Numbered from the stretch's first letter, positions 27,247 to 39,330 are shown. The stretch is DNA of 64,000 nt from Xanthobacteraceae bacterium 501b (GCA_000378025.1 KB899087.1:2542001-2606000); one strand, 5' to 3'. The notes: a model not told the origin generated them from the sequence alone. Translations and numbers: made by a program.

Positions 27247-27756
27247 TCAGGCCGACTTCTTGATGGTCTTCTCGACCGAGGCCTTGATCGGCTCGGCGGT
27301 GTCGGCGGCGACCTTCTGGGCCAGGGTCGAGAGTTCCTTGGCCTGGGACGAGAGCACGTCGAACTGCTTGCGCATATGGCCGGTGGAAAGCTCCACCGCT
27401 TCCGAGACGCTCTTGGCGCCGAACAGCGCGCCCATATAGTCGAAGGCGGCGTTCACATTGGTGCGCAGCGACTCGAGGGCCACCGTGTTGTACTCGGTCA
27501 GGCCGCGCGAGGCGGTGCTGTAGGTGTCTTCGAGCAGGTCGGTGGTCTCTTCGGCGTTGGCCTTGAACTTCTCATAGGTGTCGCGCGCGTTCTGCACGCT
27601 CTTCTCGGCCATTTCACGCACGACGGCGGGCACTTCCACGCCGGCCGACATGTCGAACTTCGGCATCTCGAACTTGGGCATGGCAGCCTCGAAAGCCGAG
27701 GTGGCGGCCTTGGCGGCCTTTTTCGGGGACGGGGTGATGGGGGTAGCGTCAACCAT
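27247..27756 (-). CDS. Phasin family protein (PHB granule-associated)
   Basis: A 169-residue helical protein of the Phasin_2 family, which coats polyhydroxybutyrate granules. Sequence: N-terminal Lys/Ala-rich stretch (SPKKAAKAATSAFEAA), a repeated MPKFEMPKFDM segment, then an amphipathic coiled region (EKSVQNARDTYEKFKANAEETTDLLEDTYSTASRGLTEYN) and FDYMGALFGAKSVSEAVELSTGHMRKQFDVLSSQAKELSTLAQ, the family core. ATG 27756 is preceded by GAGGAGAAAACCC. A second phasin-like gene lies 233 bases upstream in the same direction and a large TGCA-rich palindrome sits between them, suggesting PhaR control. Confidence 0.88.
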   Translation of the reverse strand: MVDATPITPSPKKAAKAATSAFEAAMPKFEMPKFDMSAGVEVPAVVREMAEKSVQNARDTYEKFKANAEETTDLLEDTYSTASRGLTEYNTVALESLRTNVNAAFDYMGALFGAKSVSEAVELSTGHMRKQFDVLSSQAKELSTLAQKVAADTAEPIKASVEKTIKKSA

Positions 27757-27885
27757 GGGTTTTCTCCTCGCAATCGCGGCGGATTCAGGATGGCGGCGAC
27801 CGCTCCGCGCTGGCGGTCGCGCCCTGACCGGCAAAGGCGCTGTCAGAGTGTAACCCGACCCTCTGCCTCGTCTGGCTCCCTATAA

Positions 27886-27918
27886 TTGTGCACTGCAACA
27901 TGATATTGCAATGCACAA
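27886..27918. promoter_or_regulatory. TGCA-rich palindrome, possible PhaR operator
   Basis: TTGTGCACTGCAA (27886-27898) and TTGCAATGCACAA (27906-27918) are inverted copies with one mismatch and a seven-base spacer. It lies 130-160 bases before the phasin start at 27756. TGCA-rich inverted repeats are the known type of PhaR/AniA operator in PHB genes of alphaproteobacteria; the assignment here is by analogy. A nearby CTGCAAATT (27930) may be a further half-site. Confidence 0.6.
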
Positions 27919-27988
27919 ACCGCCCGAAGCTGCAAATTTTTTCAACTTTTTTTAGCGACGCCGTTGGCGGCGTCGCCTCATGTCGCGC

Positions 27989-28381
27989 TCAGCTGTCGCC
28001 CTTGGCGAAGGGCGAGGCCGCGCTGGCATGCTGGCCGATCGCCTTCGCCTGCTCGGTGAGGCGGGCGGCCTGTTCCTTCACATAGTCGGCGTGCAGCCGC
28101 GTCCACTCGTCCACCGTCGTCGCCTTGGCGAGGCGCGAGGCGAAATCGAACCCGGCGGCGATGTTGGCTTCGGCGAAATCCAGCGTGGTGCGGCCCATGT
28201 CGCGGGCATTGCCATGCGCCGCATCGACCTTTCGGCTGGCATCGTCGAGCGCCTTGTGCGCGGCTGTGAGGAAACCGTCGATCGCCGCGCGCGCCTGCCC
28301 CACGCCCTGCTCAGCGATGGCGCGCAGCTCGGGTGGAACGTCGAGTTTCGGAGGAAAGTCGGGTTTCGAATTGTCGGCCAT
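27989..28381 (-). CDS. Second phasin-like protein
   Basis: A 130-residue helical protein, MADNSKPDFPPKLDVPPELRAIAEQGVGQARAAIDGFLTAAHKALDD. The pattern IPxELRAxAExxVxQARxAxDGFxxAAxKAxD and the later FAEANIAAGFDFASRLAKATTVDEWTRLHADYVKEQAARLTEQAKAIG is that of short phasins. It probably binds PHB granules with the neighbouring phasin. GGAGGAG lies upstream of the ATG. A 72-base imperfect inverted repeat begins 23 bases before its start. Confidence 0.85.
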   Translation of the reverse strand: MADNSKPDFPPKLDVPPELRAIAEQGVGQARAAIDGFLTAAHKALDDASRKVDAAHGNARDMGRTTLDFAEANIAAGFDFASRLAKATTVDEWTRLHADYVKEQAARLTEQAKAIGQHASAASPFAKGDS

Positions 28382-28403
28382 GGCGAAAACTCCTCCGGAT
28401 GAC

Positions 28404-28475
28404 GATGTGGGAGTCTAGACGCAACGTAAGGCAGTTCTATCCGGCCTGATGCCTACGTCTAAAGTAGGAGACATC
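28404..28475. other. Spacer between phasin and histidine kinase genes, with an imperfect inverted repeat
   Basis: The 316-base spacer 28382-28697 has no gene. At 28404-28475 several arms pair in nested order: GATGT with ACATC, TAGACG with CGTCTA, and TAAGGC roughly with GCCTA. It could be an operator or an RNA structure. Two TTAACC sequences at about 28527 and 28552 are spaced too far for a CtrA site. No clear promoter was identified. Confidence 0.4.
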
Positions 28476-28697
28476 AGGCAAAACGCAACGGAATTCACCC
28501 TGCCGCCACGCCCCGGTTGCGTTTGGTTAACCGGGATCAGTGGCAAGCAATTAACCGGAAAAGGTGAAGCTGGCGCGACAGGGGGCCCGGCGCATGGCAA
28601 GCGGCGCCGGCCCGCATTAGTGTTTACAGGCGGCGGCAGGTCCTTGCGGGCCCGGCGCCGGCATCCGGTTCGCACCGGCGGGATCATTCAGGCGACC

Positions 28698-31529
28698 ATG
28701 AACAGCGACGATTTCGGCATTTCGGCGACGCAGAACCTGCGTGCTCAGGCGGCCACGGCGCTCGCCGGGGCGGCGCCGGCCGTGCTCGTGCGGGCCGATG
28801 GAACGCCGATCGCCGCCAATGAGGCCGGCCGCGCGCTGCTGGACGAGGCCACGCTGACGGCGCTGGCGCCGCGTCTTGCCGCCACGCTGCGCCCCGCTCG
28901 CCCGGCGCGGCTGGAGCGGCTGCGCCTGCCCGGCGCGCTCACCCCCGCCACTTTCGCCTGTTCCCTGCTCGCCGCCGGCGGCGCCCGGGCGCTGCTGCTG
29001 GTCGGGCTCGACGCCGTCCCCGCCCGCCCCATGGCCCCCCCCGCGCCGACATCGACGACGCCCGCGCCCCCCGGGCCGGCCCGCTTCACCTGGAGCACCG
29101 GCCCCGACGCACGGCTGAACCGCATCGACCCGCGCCTCGCCGCCGCGCTGGCGCGGGCGCCGGAAGAGCTTGCCGGCCTCGACTGGCGGGCGCTTGGCGC
29201 GCCCGACGCGCACCGGGCGGTGACGGAAGGCGCCAGCTTCACCCATCTGGCGGTGTTGCTGCCCACCGGGCGCGGCGATGGCCTCGACATCGAGCTGGGC
29301 GGCGCGCCCATTCGCGGCGACGGCATGCGCGGCTTCGGCCTGCTCAAGGGTCGCCGGCCGCTGGAGGCCCGCGCCGCGGCCCCCACCCTGCCGCCCGCCA
29401 TGCCCCCTGCACTACCCCCTGCACTGCCGCCGCGCGCGACCATCCCGGCGCCCGAAGGCCCGCCGGCCGAGGCGCCCCAGCCGCCCGTCACACCGACGCA
29501 AACCCCGCCCCAGCCCCCCATGGCGGACCTCACCCCGCCGGTGCGGGTGACGCTGAGCCTCGTGCCCTCCCCCGCCAATGTCGTGCCGCTGCGCGCCGGC
29601 AGCTCCGAGGCCGGGCGCGACAATGTCCGCTCCTCCTGGGAAGGGCTGTCGACCGGCGAGCGCAACGCCTTCCGCGAGATCGCCCGCGCGCTGGGCGCGA
29701 AGCTGGAAGGTGTCGACGACCTTGCCGAGCCGGCGCCGGACTCTGAGTCGGCCCAACCGCCGGCGCCGGCTTCCGTCGATCCTGTGGCGCAAACGCCCGC
29801 GACGCCTGCGCCCGCGACGCCTGCGCCCGCGCCCCCCTCCCCCGTGGCGCAGGACAATGCCGACCCGGCCCCGGCCGCTGCGGGTGAAAGCGCAAGCACG
29901 CAGGAAAGCGAGCGCCCCGCCGAGGCCACCGGCCTGCGCCGCGCGCTCTCCGAAGGCGAGCGCCCGGTGCTGGACCGCCTGCCGCTCGGCCTCATCGCTT
30001 TTCGCGGCGACCGGCTGCTCTACGCCAACCGCGCCCTGCTGGAATGGACCGGCCATGCCGACCTCGCCGCGCTGGAGGCTGCAGGCGGCCTGCCCTCACT
30101 GTTCGACACCGGCCCGGCAGAGGCCGACAGGGCGGCGGGCGAGGATGTGGCACTGACCATTCTCGGCGCCGACGGCACGCCGATCCGCGTCGAGGCGCGG
30201 CTGATGTCCTCCCCCTGGGAGGGCGGCCCGGCGATGCTCTATGTGCTGCACCGCGCCACCGCCCCCGACAGCGCCGCCGCCGACGCTCTGGTTGACGCGC
30301 GCGTCACCGAGGCGCGCGTCACCGAGGAGCGCATCGCCGAGGCACGCGCGGCGGACGCCCGCGTGGCCGACGAGCGCCTGCGCCAGGCCGAGCTCGCTTT
30401 GCGCGAGGCGGAGAGTTCCAGCCGCGAGCTGCGCGCCATTCTCGACACCGCCACCGATGGCGTCGTGCTGATCGACGCCGCCGGCACGGTGCTGTCGATG
30501 AACCACCCGGCGGAAGCGCTGTTCGGCTTCAATGCCGGCGAGGTGAAGGGCGAATCCTTCACCCTGCTGCTGGCGCCGGAAAGCCACCGCGCGGCGGTCG
30601 ACTATCTCGACGGCCTCGCCGCCAACGGCGTCGCCAGCGTGCTCAATGACGGGCGCGAGGTGATCGGGCGCGTCCGCGAGGGCGGGCTGATCCCGCTGTT
30701 CATGACGGTGGGACGGGTGGGCGATGATCCCACCAAATTCTGCGCCGTGCTGCGCGACATCACCCAGTGGAAGCGCGCCGAGGAGGAACTGATCGAGGCC
30801 AAGCGCCTCGCCGAGCGCGCCAACCTCGCCAAGTCCGACTTCCTCGCCAAGATCAGCCACGAGATCCGCACCCCGCTCAACGCCATTATCGGCTTCTCGG
30901 AAGTGATGATGGAGGAGCGTTTCGGGCAGGTGGAGAACCAGCGCTACCGCGACTATCTGCGCGACATCCACGCTTCGGGCGAACACCTCATCTCGCTGAT
31001 CAACGATCTGCTGGACCTGTCGAAGATCGAGGCCGGCAAGCTCGACCTCGCCTTCACCAGCGTGTCGCTGAACGAGGTGGTGCAGCAATGCATGGGCATC
31101 ATGCAGCCGCAGGCGAACCGCGAGCGCATCATCATCCGCTCCTCGCTTGCCAGCGATTTGCCGCCCGTGGTGGCCGACACCCGCTCGATCCGGCAGATCG
31201 TGCTCAACCTCGTCTCCAACTCGATCAAGTTCACCCAGCCCGGCGGGCAGGTGATCCTGTCGACGACGCTGACCGAGGAGGGCGAAGTGGTGCTGCGGGT
31301 GCGCGACACCGGGGTCGGCATGTCGGAATCCGACGTGGTGCTGGCCATGGAACCCTTCCGCCAGATCACCACCTCGGCCCGCGCCGGTTCCGGCGGCACC
31401 GGTCTCGGCCTGCCGCTGACCAAGGCGCTGGCGGAGGCCAACCGCGCCGCCTTCAACATCCGCAGCGCGGTGGATGTCGGCACCATCGTCGAGATCATCT
31501 TCCCCTCGACACGGGTGCTGGCGGAGTAG
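28698..31529 (+). CDS. PAS-domain sensor histidine kinase, PdhS/PleC-like
   Basis: A 943-residue protein with no obvious membrane helix. It has a variable Ala/Pro-rich N-terminal half (about residues 1-420), a first PAS-like region (about 425-520), a heptad helix rich in EARVTEERIAEARAADARVADERLRQAE, a second PAS (about 570-690, starting LRAILDTATDGVVLIDAAGTV), then HisKA and HATPase. The phospho-acceptor His lies in FLAKISHEIRTPLNAIIGFSEVMMEERFG, and YRDYLRDIHASGEHLISLINDLLDLSKIEAGK is the stretch shared by PleC/DivJ/PdhS cell-cycle kinases. ATP-lid motifs are NLVSNSIKFTQPGG, DTGVGM and GTGLGLPL. ATG at 28698 was chosen, as the longer frame lacks a ribosome site. No response regulator is adjacent. 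Confidence 0.85.
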   Translation: MNSDDFGISATQNLRAQAATALAGAAPAVLVRADGTPIAANEAGRALLDEATLTALAPRLAATLRPARPARLERLRLPGALTPATFACSLLAAGGARALLLVGLDAVPARPMAPPAPTSTTPAPPGPARFTWSTGPDARLNRIDPRLAAALARAPEELAGLDWRALGAPDAHRAVTEGASFTHLAVLLPTGRGDGLDIELGGAPIRGDGMRGFGLLKGRRPLEARAAAPTLPPAMPPALPPALPPRATIPAPEGPPAEAPQPPVTPTQTPPQPPMADLTPPVRVTLSLVPSPANVVPLRAGSSEAGRDNVRSSWEGLSTGERNAFREIARALGAKLEGVDDLAEPAPDSESAQPPAPASVDPVAQTPATPAPATPAPAPPSPVAQDNADPAPAAAGESASTQESERPAEATGLRRALSEGERPVLDRLPLGLIAFRGDRLLYANRALLEWTGHADLAALEAAGGLPSLFDTGPAEADRAAGEDVALTILGADGTPIRVEARLMSSPWEGGPAMLYVLHRATAPDSAAADALVDARVTEARVTEERIAEARAADARVADERLRQAELALREAESSSRELRAILDTATDGVVLIDAAGTVLSMNHPAEALFGFNAGEVKGESFTLLLAPESHRAAVDYLDGLAANGVASVLNDGREVIGRVREGGLIPLFMTVGRVGDDPTKFCAVLRDITQWKRAEEELIEAKRLAERANLAKSDFLAKISHEIRTPLNAIIGFSEVMMEERFGQVENQRYRDYLRDIHASGEHLISLINDLLDLSKIEAGKLDLAFTSVSLNEVVQQCMGIMQPQANRERIIIRSSLASDLPPVVADTRSIRQIVLNLVSNSIKFTQPGGQVILSTTLTEEGEVVLRVRDTGVGMSESDVVLAMEPFRQITTSARAGSGGTGLGLPLTKALAEANRAAFNIRSAVDVGTIVEIIFPSTRVLAE

Positions 31530-31538
31530 CCGCCCGCC

Positions 31539-34500
31539 TCACGCCACGCGGCGGAACATGAAGCTGCGGCCATCCGGGGTGCTGGCGAAGCCCATGCGGA
31601 CCAGCGAGGCCAGGGTGGCCTGTATCGGCGGCTCGACACGCTTGCCCTGCCGGAAGCCGGCGGCGATGGCGGCGGCGTCCACCGTGCCGGAAGCGTTGGC
31701 GAGCGCGGCCATGATGGCGGCGGTGCGCTCCACCTCGCCGGCCGGGAATTGCGGCTTCTGCTCCTTGGCGGCGTCCACCACCAGCGCCATGCTGTCCTGC
31801 GCCTCTTCCGGCTGCACGGCGGTGGCGATGCCGGCGCGGGCCTTCTGGTAGTCCGGCCGCAGCCAGCGGATCAAGCCCCGTGCTTCCTCCCTGGCGCGCT
31901 CCTTGTTGAGCGCCACGAGGCGGGCGATGATGTCCTCGTCCGATAGGTCGCGCGGCCAGCCATAGGCGTCGAACACCAGCGCATCGAGCCGGTCGTGCAG
32001 CTCTTTCAGGATGAGCACCAGCCCCTCGTCGCGGATGCGGGTGTCGTCCGCGTCCAGCGGCTCACCGGCCCGCAGCTTCTCGAGCACATTGTACATCTGG
32101 GTGAGGGTGAGGCGCGGATGCTCCGCCTGCCGGGCCTTGCGGAAGGCGTCCAGTTCCTCAGCAACGGCGCGGATTTGCGCTTTCAGCGGCTCGGAGGCGT
32201 CCGGGAAGGGGAAGGGGTCGAAAGTTCTGGACTTCACGTAAACAGAGTCGTTGCCGACACCGAGCCACCCACAAGTGCGGAGCGTCCACGCTGAGTGCAC
32301 ACGTGAGGACAGTACGCCAAGGTGAGCGCCGTCTGGCAGACCAAAAACCATAAGCTTCTGATCTGGCATCAATGCAGGGTCGAAGAACTGAAACACGCGG
32401 TGCTTGGCTGTTTGGACGGTAACAATGTATCTCTTGAGGCCGTCCACAAACTTCCGCAGTTCCTGCCGTGGCTTACAAAACAGCCACCACTTCTCCGCGT
32501 ATTCTTGAGCATCGCGAGTTTGCGAGCGCTCTGCGGCGGCTTCCCGCTCCGGCTTCACTGTCACAACAAGATGTTGATAAGCCTCAGGAAAACTTGTTCG
32601 CACCTGATCGCTTGATAGTCCGAAAAAATCGAGCGCGTAGCAATTCCGCGACCGCGAAGTGAGGTCTCGACCGTTTCGATACGGAACTATGTGACGCTCA
32701 GCGTCTGCTCTGCGGCCAAGCCCCATCGCCAACGCCTGCTGGGCATCCAGAATGAAACCTGCCCCAAGAGGCTTCATCCCGTTGGAGCAAATGAACGCAT
32801 TGGCCATCAATGGCGTCGCCGCAAGCACGTCAGCGCCGACCGTCAGGTCTGGATTGATAGCGCCGGTCGCGTCCCTTAGCTCGACTAGCGGGGCGTCCGT
32901 ATCGACGCTCTTCTCTTGCACCACCTCCCGCAGCACGCCGTCATGCTTGCCGGCCACCGCCACGGTCATGGCAATACGCACGGCCGCCGCGTCCCGCGTC
33001 GCCTTGGTCCATGGGTGGTCCGGTATCGCCATCAGCAGGGAAATCGGCTTCTTCGCCTTCATCCGTGCCGCCATGACGCGGCGGGAAAATTCCTGCGTGA
33101 TGGAATTGGTGGTGACGAAGCCGAAGCGCCGCAGCTTCGTGCCCCGCCGCGTCAGCAGGTCCGCCGCGCGGTCCCACCAGTACATGACGAAATCGGCGCT
33201 CTCGTTCATGTGCGGATGCGCCGCCCACAGCGCCTTGGCGTAGCCATCACCCAGCCGGCCGCGCACATCCTTGCCGCCGATGAAGGGCGGGTTGCCGACG
33301 ATGTACTCCGCTTCCGGCCATGGCGGCAGGCGCGGATTGCGGAAGGTGAGCACCGGCACGCGGCGTCCTTCGGCGTCCGTCTGCAGCACAGGCTGGCCGG
33401 AGGCGTCCCGTGCTGGTTCGCTGCCATCGTGCAGCAGCACCGCGTCCATCGCCTTGATGGTCTTGAAGTCGCGCAGAATGGGCTCGGTCGGCTGGCCGCC
33501 CTGCGTGCGGAAAACCATTGCAGGAAGCCAATCCACACCACCAGCTCGGCAATGGCGGCGGCGTGCGGGTTCAGCTCCATGCCGAGAAACTGGTGCGGGT
33601 CGATGGTGTGGCGGTCCAGCCCCAGCGTTTCCTGCCCGCCAAGGTCCGCCACCGCTTCCAGCACCTCGCCTTCCAGCCGCTTCATCAGCTCCAGGGCGAC
33701 ATAAAGGAAGTTGCCGGTGCCGCAGGCGGGGTCCAGCACGCGCACGCCGCAGAGCTGGGCATGGAATTTCATGACCTCCGCCAAGGCCGCGCCGGGGTTG
33801 CCCTCGCTGGTCAGACGTTCGGCGGTGGCGCGCACGAGGTCCCATTCCGCCCGCAGCGGCTCGATGATGGTGGCGACCACCAGCCGCTCGACATAGGCGC
33901 GCGGGGTGTAGTGTGCCCCGAGCTTGCGGCGCTCCACCGGGTCCAGCGCCTGCTCCAGCAGCGTGCCGAAGATGGCCGGCTCCACCTCGCGCCAGTTCGC
34001 CTTGGCGGCCTCGAACAGCTCGCCAATCTCCTCGCGCGGCAGTGGCAGCACCGTGCGGTCCTTGAACAAATAGCCGTTGAAGCGCTTCACCTTGGCCTCA
34101 ATAGCGAAGGCGAAGGTGCCCGCGTCCATCGCCTCCCAGAGCTGGCCGACCAATTCGGGGAACAGCTCCGGCGTCGCCCGGCAGCGGTCCAGCACGCGCT
34201 TGAAGCTCTCCTTCGGGATAAGCTCCACGTCCTCCGCGAACATGGTGAAGAGGCAGCGCATGAGGAAAGAGGCGATGGCCTCGCGCTTGTAGCGCGCCGC
34301 GCCGTCCGGCTCGCGCTGCTCCTCAAGGAATTTCGACACCTTGGCGAGGCGCTCGGCAATGTCGCGCGTGACCTTGGCGGCGCGCTTGGTGGGGTCAAGG
34401 CTGTGCGGGTCGGTCCAGACCTTTTTCAGCCGCTCGCGCACCTCCTCCGAGCGAAGGTCTTGCAGGAAGATGCGAAACCCCTGCCGATCCGGGAACTGCG

Positions 34501-35008
34501 CATAGTTCTTCCCCTGCCCGGAGAAGTCGGCATAAAGCTCGAAGCAGTTGCCGACATCGCAGACGATGAGGAAGGGCGGCCAGCCCTCGGACGGCGGCAG
34601 CGCCTTGGCGTAGTCCTGCGCCTGCCGGTGGGCGTTCATCATCAGCACGTCCCAACGGCGGCTGACGCGGCGCCCCTGCGGCGGCTCCTCCAGCGGGAAC
34701 AAGGCGGGTTGGGCGGCGCCCGCTGCGGCCTTCGGCCCCTCACCCTGCCGGCTCTGCTTGGCCTCCAGCACGAAACAGCCGCGCTTGTAGAGGTCGATGC
34801 GGCCCTTCGCGGTGGACCCGTCCGGCTCGCGGAAGGTCACGGCCCGCTCGAACACATAGGCGTTCAGCTCGGTGGCATGGGTGGCCGGGTCCGGCGACTC
34901 CACGCCGATGAGGCGGCAGAACTCGGTGAGGAACAGGGCGTAGTTGGCGCGCTCCTGCCCACCTTCGCGGCCTGTCCAACGGGAAATGAAGCGCTCGACG
35001 TCGGTCAT
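31539..35008 (-). pseudogene. MmeI-like Type IIL restriction-modification enzyme, single frameshift
   Basis: Joined across one frameshift this is a 1156-residue fused nuclease-methyltransferase. Frame 1 (from 35008) has the nuclease site D72-X9-E82-A-K84 (GRIDLYKRGCFVLEAKQ), a helical spacer, GAHYTPRAYV and methyltransferase motif I DPACGTGNF at residues 426-434. The frame breaks after W498, at the run AAAA 33511-33514 (TTTT in the coding strand); one more T would give QWFFRTQGG. Frame 2 carries motif IV GNPPFIGGKD (N6-adenine type), the target recognition region (about 32250-32750, visibly AT-richer) and a helical C-terminus ending RSFMFRRVA. No separate methylase, nuclease or specificity gene is near. 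As read, only nuclease plus half the methylase would be made. Confidence 0.85.
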
Positions 35009-35119
35009 GCCCGCCCAAGTGACACGAGGAGAGCCGCGAGGCTAGCCCTCCCTTACGCGCCCGGCAATGCGGTATCGATGGAGAGGATCAACCGCCCGGG
35101 TGCTGGCGGAACAGCGACC

Positions 35120-37120
35120 TCAGGGGGCGGGGGCGGAAACGTCCAGCTTGTCGGAGGTGCCGAGCAGGGCGCGGCCGGCGCCGGAGCGGCGGATCAGCGC
35201 CTGCGGGTCCGGCAGCAGGATCGGCCGCTGCCAGTCGCCACGCACGATGAAGGGCAGCGAGAATGCCACGGCGCGCGCCGGTTGCGGCGAGGCCCCGCTC
35301 GCCGCCGACGTTTCGTTCGCGGCTGAACTCCCGGTCGCCACAGCGGCCGGATCGGCGGCGGCCAGGCTCGCCACCCTGCCGGGCAGGACCGCGGCGGCGG
35401 CGCCCCCTGCGGAATCGACAGCGTCCGGGCCGGCGCCGTTGCGCGCGTCGCTCATCGTCGCCCCGGCCTTGCCGGCCGGCGCCGCCCGCACCAGCTGGGC
35501 GAGGCCCGAGAGATCGAGCGCGCGCGAGGCGACCGGGCTTTCCCCGGCCAGCGCCACATGCAGCGTGTCGCTGGAGAGGTCGAGCCGGTCAAGCTTGACC
35601 ACGCCGCCGGCGATGCGCGCATCGACCACGATATCGGCGAAGGGCGTGCGCCCGCCGCGCAGATCGCCACCGGAGAGCGGGCGCTTCTCCAGCCGGGCCA
35701 GGATGCGCCCGACATCGATGCCGACCAGCCCGCCCTCGCTGCCGGTGAGGGTGAAGGCGCCGCCAAGCCCCTGCGCGATATCCATGATGCTGGTGCCGCC
35801 GCCCACCGCCGAGAGCCGGAACGAGCCGGTGCCTTCGAGCCGCTGGAAACGGAACAGTTCGCCCAGCGCGGCGCCCAGCGCCACATCGTCGGCGGAAAGG
35901 TCCATCCGCACATTCATCCCCGGCCCGGCCGGGCGCGGCGACAGCTGCAGCGAGGCGCGGAACAGCCCGCCCCACGCTTCGGCCTCGCCGATGGTGAGCG
36001 AAAGCCGCCCGCCCTTGGCGGTGGCGCTGGCGGCCATGCGCTGCAGATCGGCGCCGCCGAGGCGGACCCGCCCGGCGGAGAGCCGCAATTCGACATCCAT
36101 CGCCTGGGTCGGGCCGAGATCGATCGCCTCTCGGCTCCAGCCGCCCTGATGCGGGCTCGACAGGGTCAGCTCGCCATAGGGCGAGAGATCGATGGTCTCG
36201 CTCGCCAGCGAGCCCTGCAGCATCGGGCGCGCACCATCGATGCGCAGGTTGAAGGCGCCGACGCCGGAATTGCCGTCGAGATCGAGCCGCGCCTGGCTCA
36301 GCTGGGCGCCCTGCGCCGAAACGAGCGCCATGCCGCGCAGGTCGAAGGCGCCGAAGCCGCTCTCGGTCGGCGCCTGCATGCCGAGCCAGGCCAGCGCCTC
36401 GCGCAGCTGCCCGGCGGACACTTTGAGGTCGCCGGAGACCACCGGCCCGCCCGCCAGCCGCGCCCCGCCGGTGAAGCTGGCGCGCGCCAGCGGCGCCCCC
36501 AGCGACAGGTTGAGCCCGCCGACCTCGCCCACCGCCAGCGCCCGCAGGCCGGTCAGCCTTCCATCAATCTCCACCGGCTCGCCGCGCCAGAGCGCCTTGC
36601 CCGCCACCTCGACGCTGGCCCCGCCGCGCCAGCCAATGGTCAGGTCCGCCTGCGGGACCAGAATGTCGACCGCCGCGCCGCGTGCGATGGCGATGCTGCC
36701 ATTGGTGACGACGAGATCGCCGCGCGATTCAGCCGTGCCGAGAGCCGAGATGAAGCCGCTCAGCGCCGCCAGCCCGTCGCCCGGCTCGGCCAGGGTCAGG
36801 CGGGCGTCGGTGAGTTCGATATGGTCGGCGCGCACATGCCCGGCCAGCAGGGGCAGCAGGTCGAGCACCACCCGCATATGGGGCACGTCGAGCCGCGCGC
36901 GCGGGTCTTGAAGGCTCACCGCGCCCAGCGTCAGCGCCGGCCAGGGCAGTACGTCGAAGGAGACCGGCCCATCGAGCGTCGGCTCGGCCCCGGTGGCAGC
37001 GGCGATCGTCGCCCGCGCCTGCTCCTTCAACGTCTCCTCGGAGGCGAGCTTGGGCGCCAGCACGCCGGCCACCATCGCCAGAGCCAGCGGCACGAGGAGG
37101 AATGGAATGAACTTCTTCAT
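35120..37120 (-). CDS. AsmA family protein
   Basis: A 666-residue protein with an N-terminal membrane helix, MKKFIPFLLVPLALAMVAGV, followed by a long periplasmic beta-rich region. Early AsmA landmarks: GAEPTLDGPVSFDVLPWPALTLGAVSLQD and HMRVVLDLLPLLAGHVRADHIELTDARLTL. The C-terminal AsmA_2-like segment has GSFRLSAVGGGTSIMDIAQGLGGAFTLTGSEGGLVGIDVGRILARLEKRPL. AsmA-like proteins are bridge-like lipid-transfer or outer-membrane assembly factors. It ends near FIVRGDWQRPILLPDPQALIRRSG. Divergent from the acetoacetyl-CoA synthetase gene. The start MKKF was preferred to an upstream TTG. Confidence 0.85.
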   Translation of the reverse strand: MKKFIPFLLVPLALAMVAGVLAPKLASEETLKEQARATIAAATGAEPTLDGPVSFDVLPWPALTLGAVSLQDPRARLDVPHMRVVLDLLPLLAGHVRADHIELTDARLTLAEPGDGLAALSGFISALGTAESRGDLVVTNGSIAIARGAAVDILVPQADLTIGWRGGASVEVAGKALWRGEPVEIDGRLTGLRALAVGEVGGLNLSLGAPLARASFTGGARLAGGPVVSGDLKVSAGQLREALAWLGMQAPTESGFGAFDLRGMALVSAQGAQLSQARLDLDGNSGVGAFNLRIDGARPMLQGSLASETIDLSPYGELTLSSPHQGGWSREAIDLGPTQAMDVELRLSAGRVRLGGADLQRMAASATAKGGRLSLTIGEAEAWGGLFRASLQLSPRPAGPGMNVRMDLSADDVALGAALGELFRFQRLEGTGSFRLSAVGGGTSIMDIAQGLGGAFTLTGSEGGLVGIDVGRILARLEKRPLSGGDLRGGRTPFADIVVDARIAGGVVKLDRLDLSSDTLHVALAGESPVASRALDLSGLAQLVRAAPAGKAGATMSDARNGAGPDAVDSAGGAAAAVLPGRVASLAAADPAAVATGSSAANETSAASGASPQPARAVAFSLPFIVRGDWQRPILLPDPQALIRRSGAGRALLGTSDKLDVSAPAP

Positions 37121-37347
37121 TGTGTCGTCATGCTCCCCGCCCTCGCTACCGCATCGGAGCGAAGCCGCGCAAGCAAGGGCCGCGCTCAGAGAGGTACGGG
37201 TCGCGCGCGGGTGCCGTACCAAGGTTGCCGCACCATGTTGGCGCTCTGTGTCTGTTTGATGGCCTGACAGACAAGCCGGCCAGCGCTATGACTGCTGCAG
37301 TGCGAAACGCCGCGGGGACGGCGCGTGAATCGAAGGGGGAGGACGGC

Positions 37348-39330
<1,983 letters not shown>

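Noticed and set aside
28520..28560. A CtrA site from two TTAACC sequences before the histidine kinase
   Set aside because: They are about 25 bases apart instead of the required seven-base gap.
31539..35008. A complete defence island around the restriction-modification gene
   Set aside because: The neighbours are a histidine kinase and AsmA; no toxin-antitoxin, BREX, Abi or other defence gene is adjacent.
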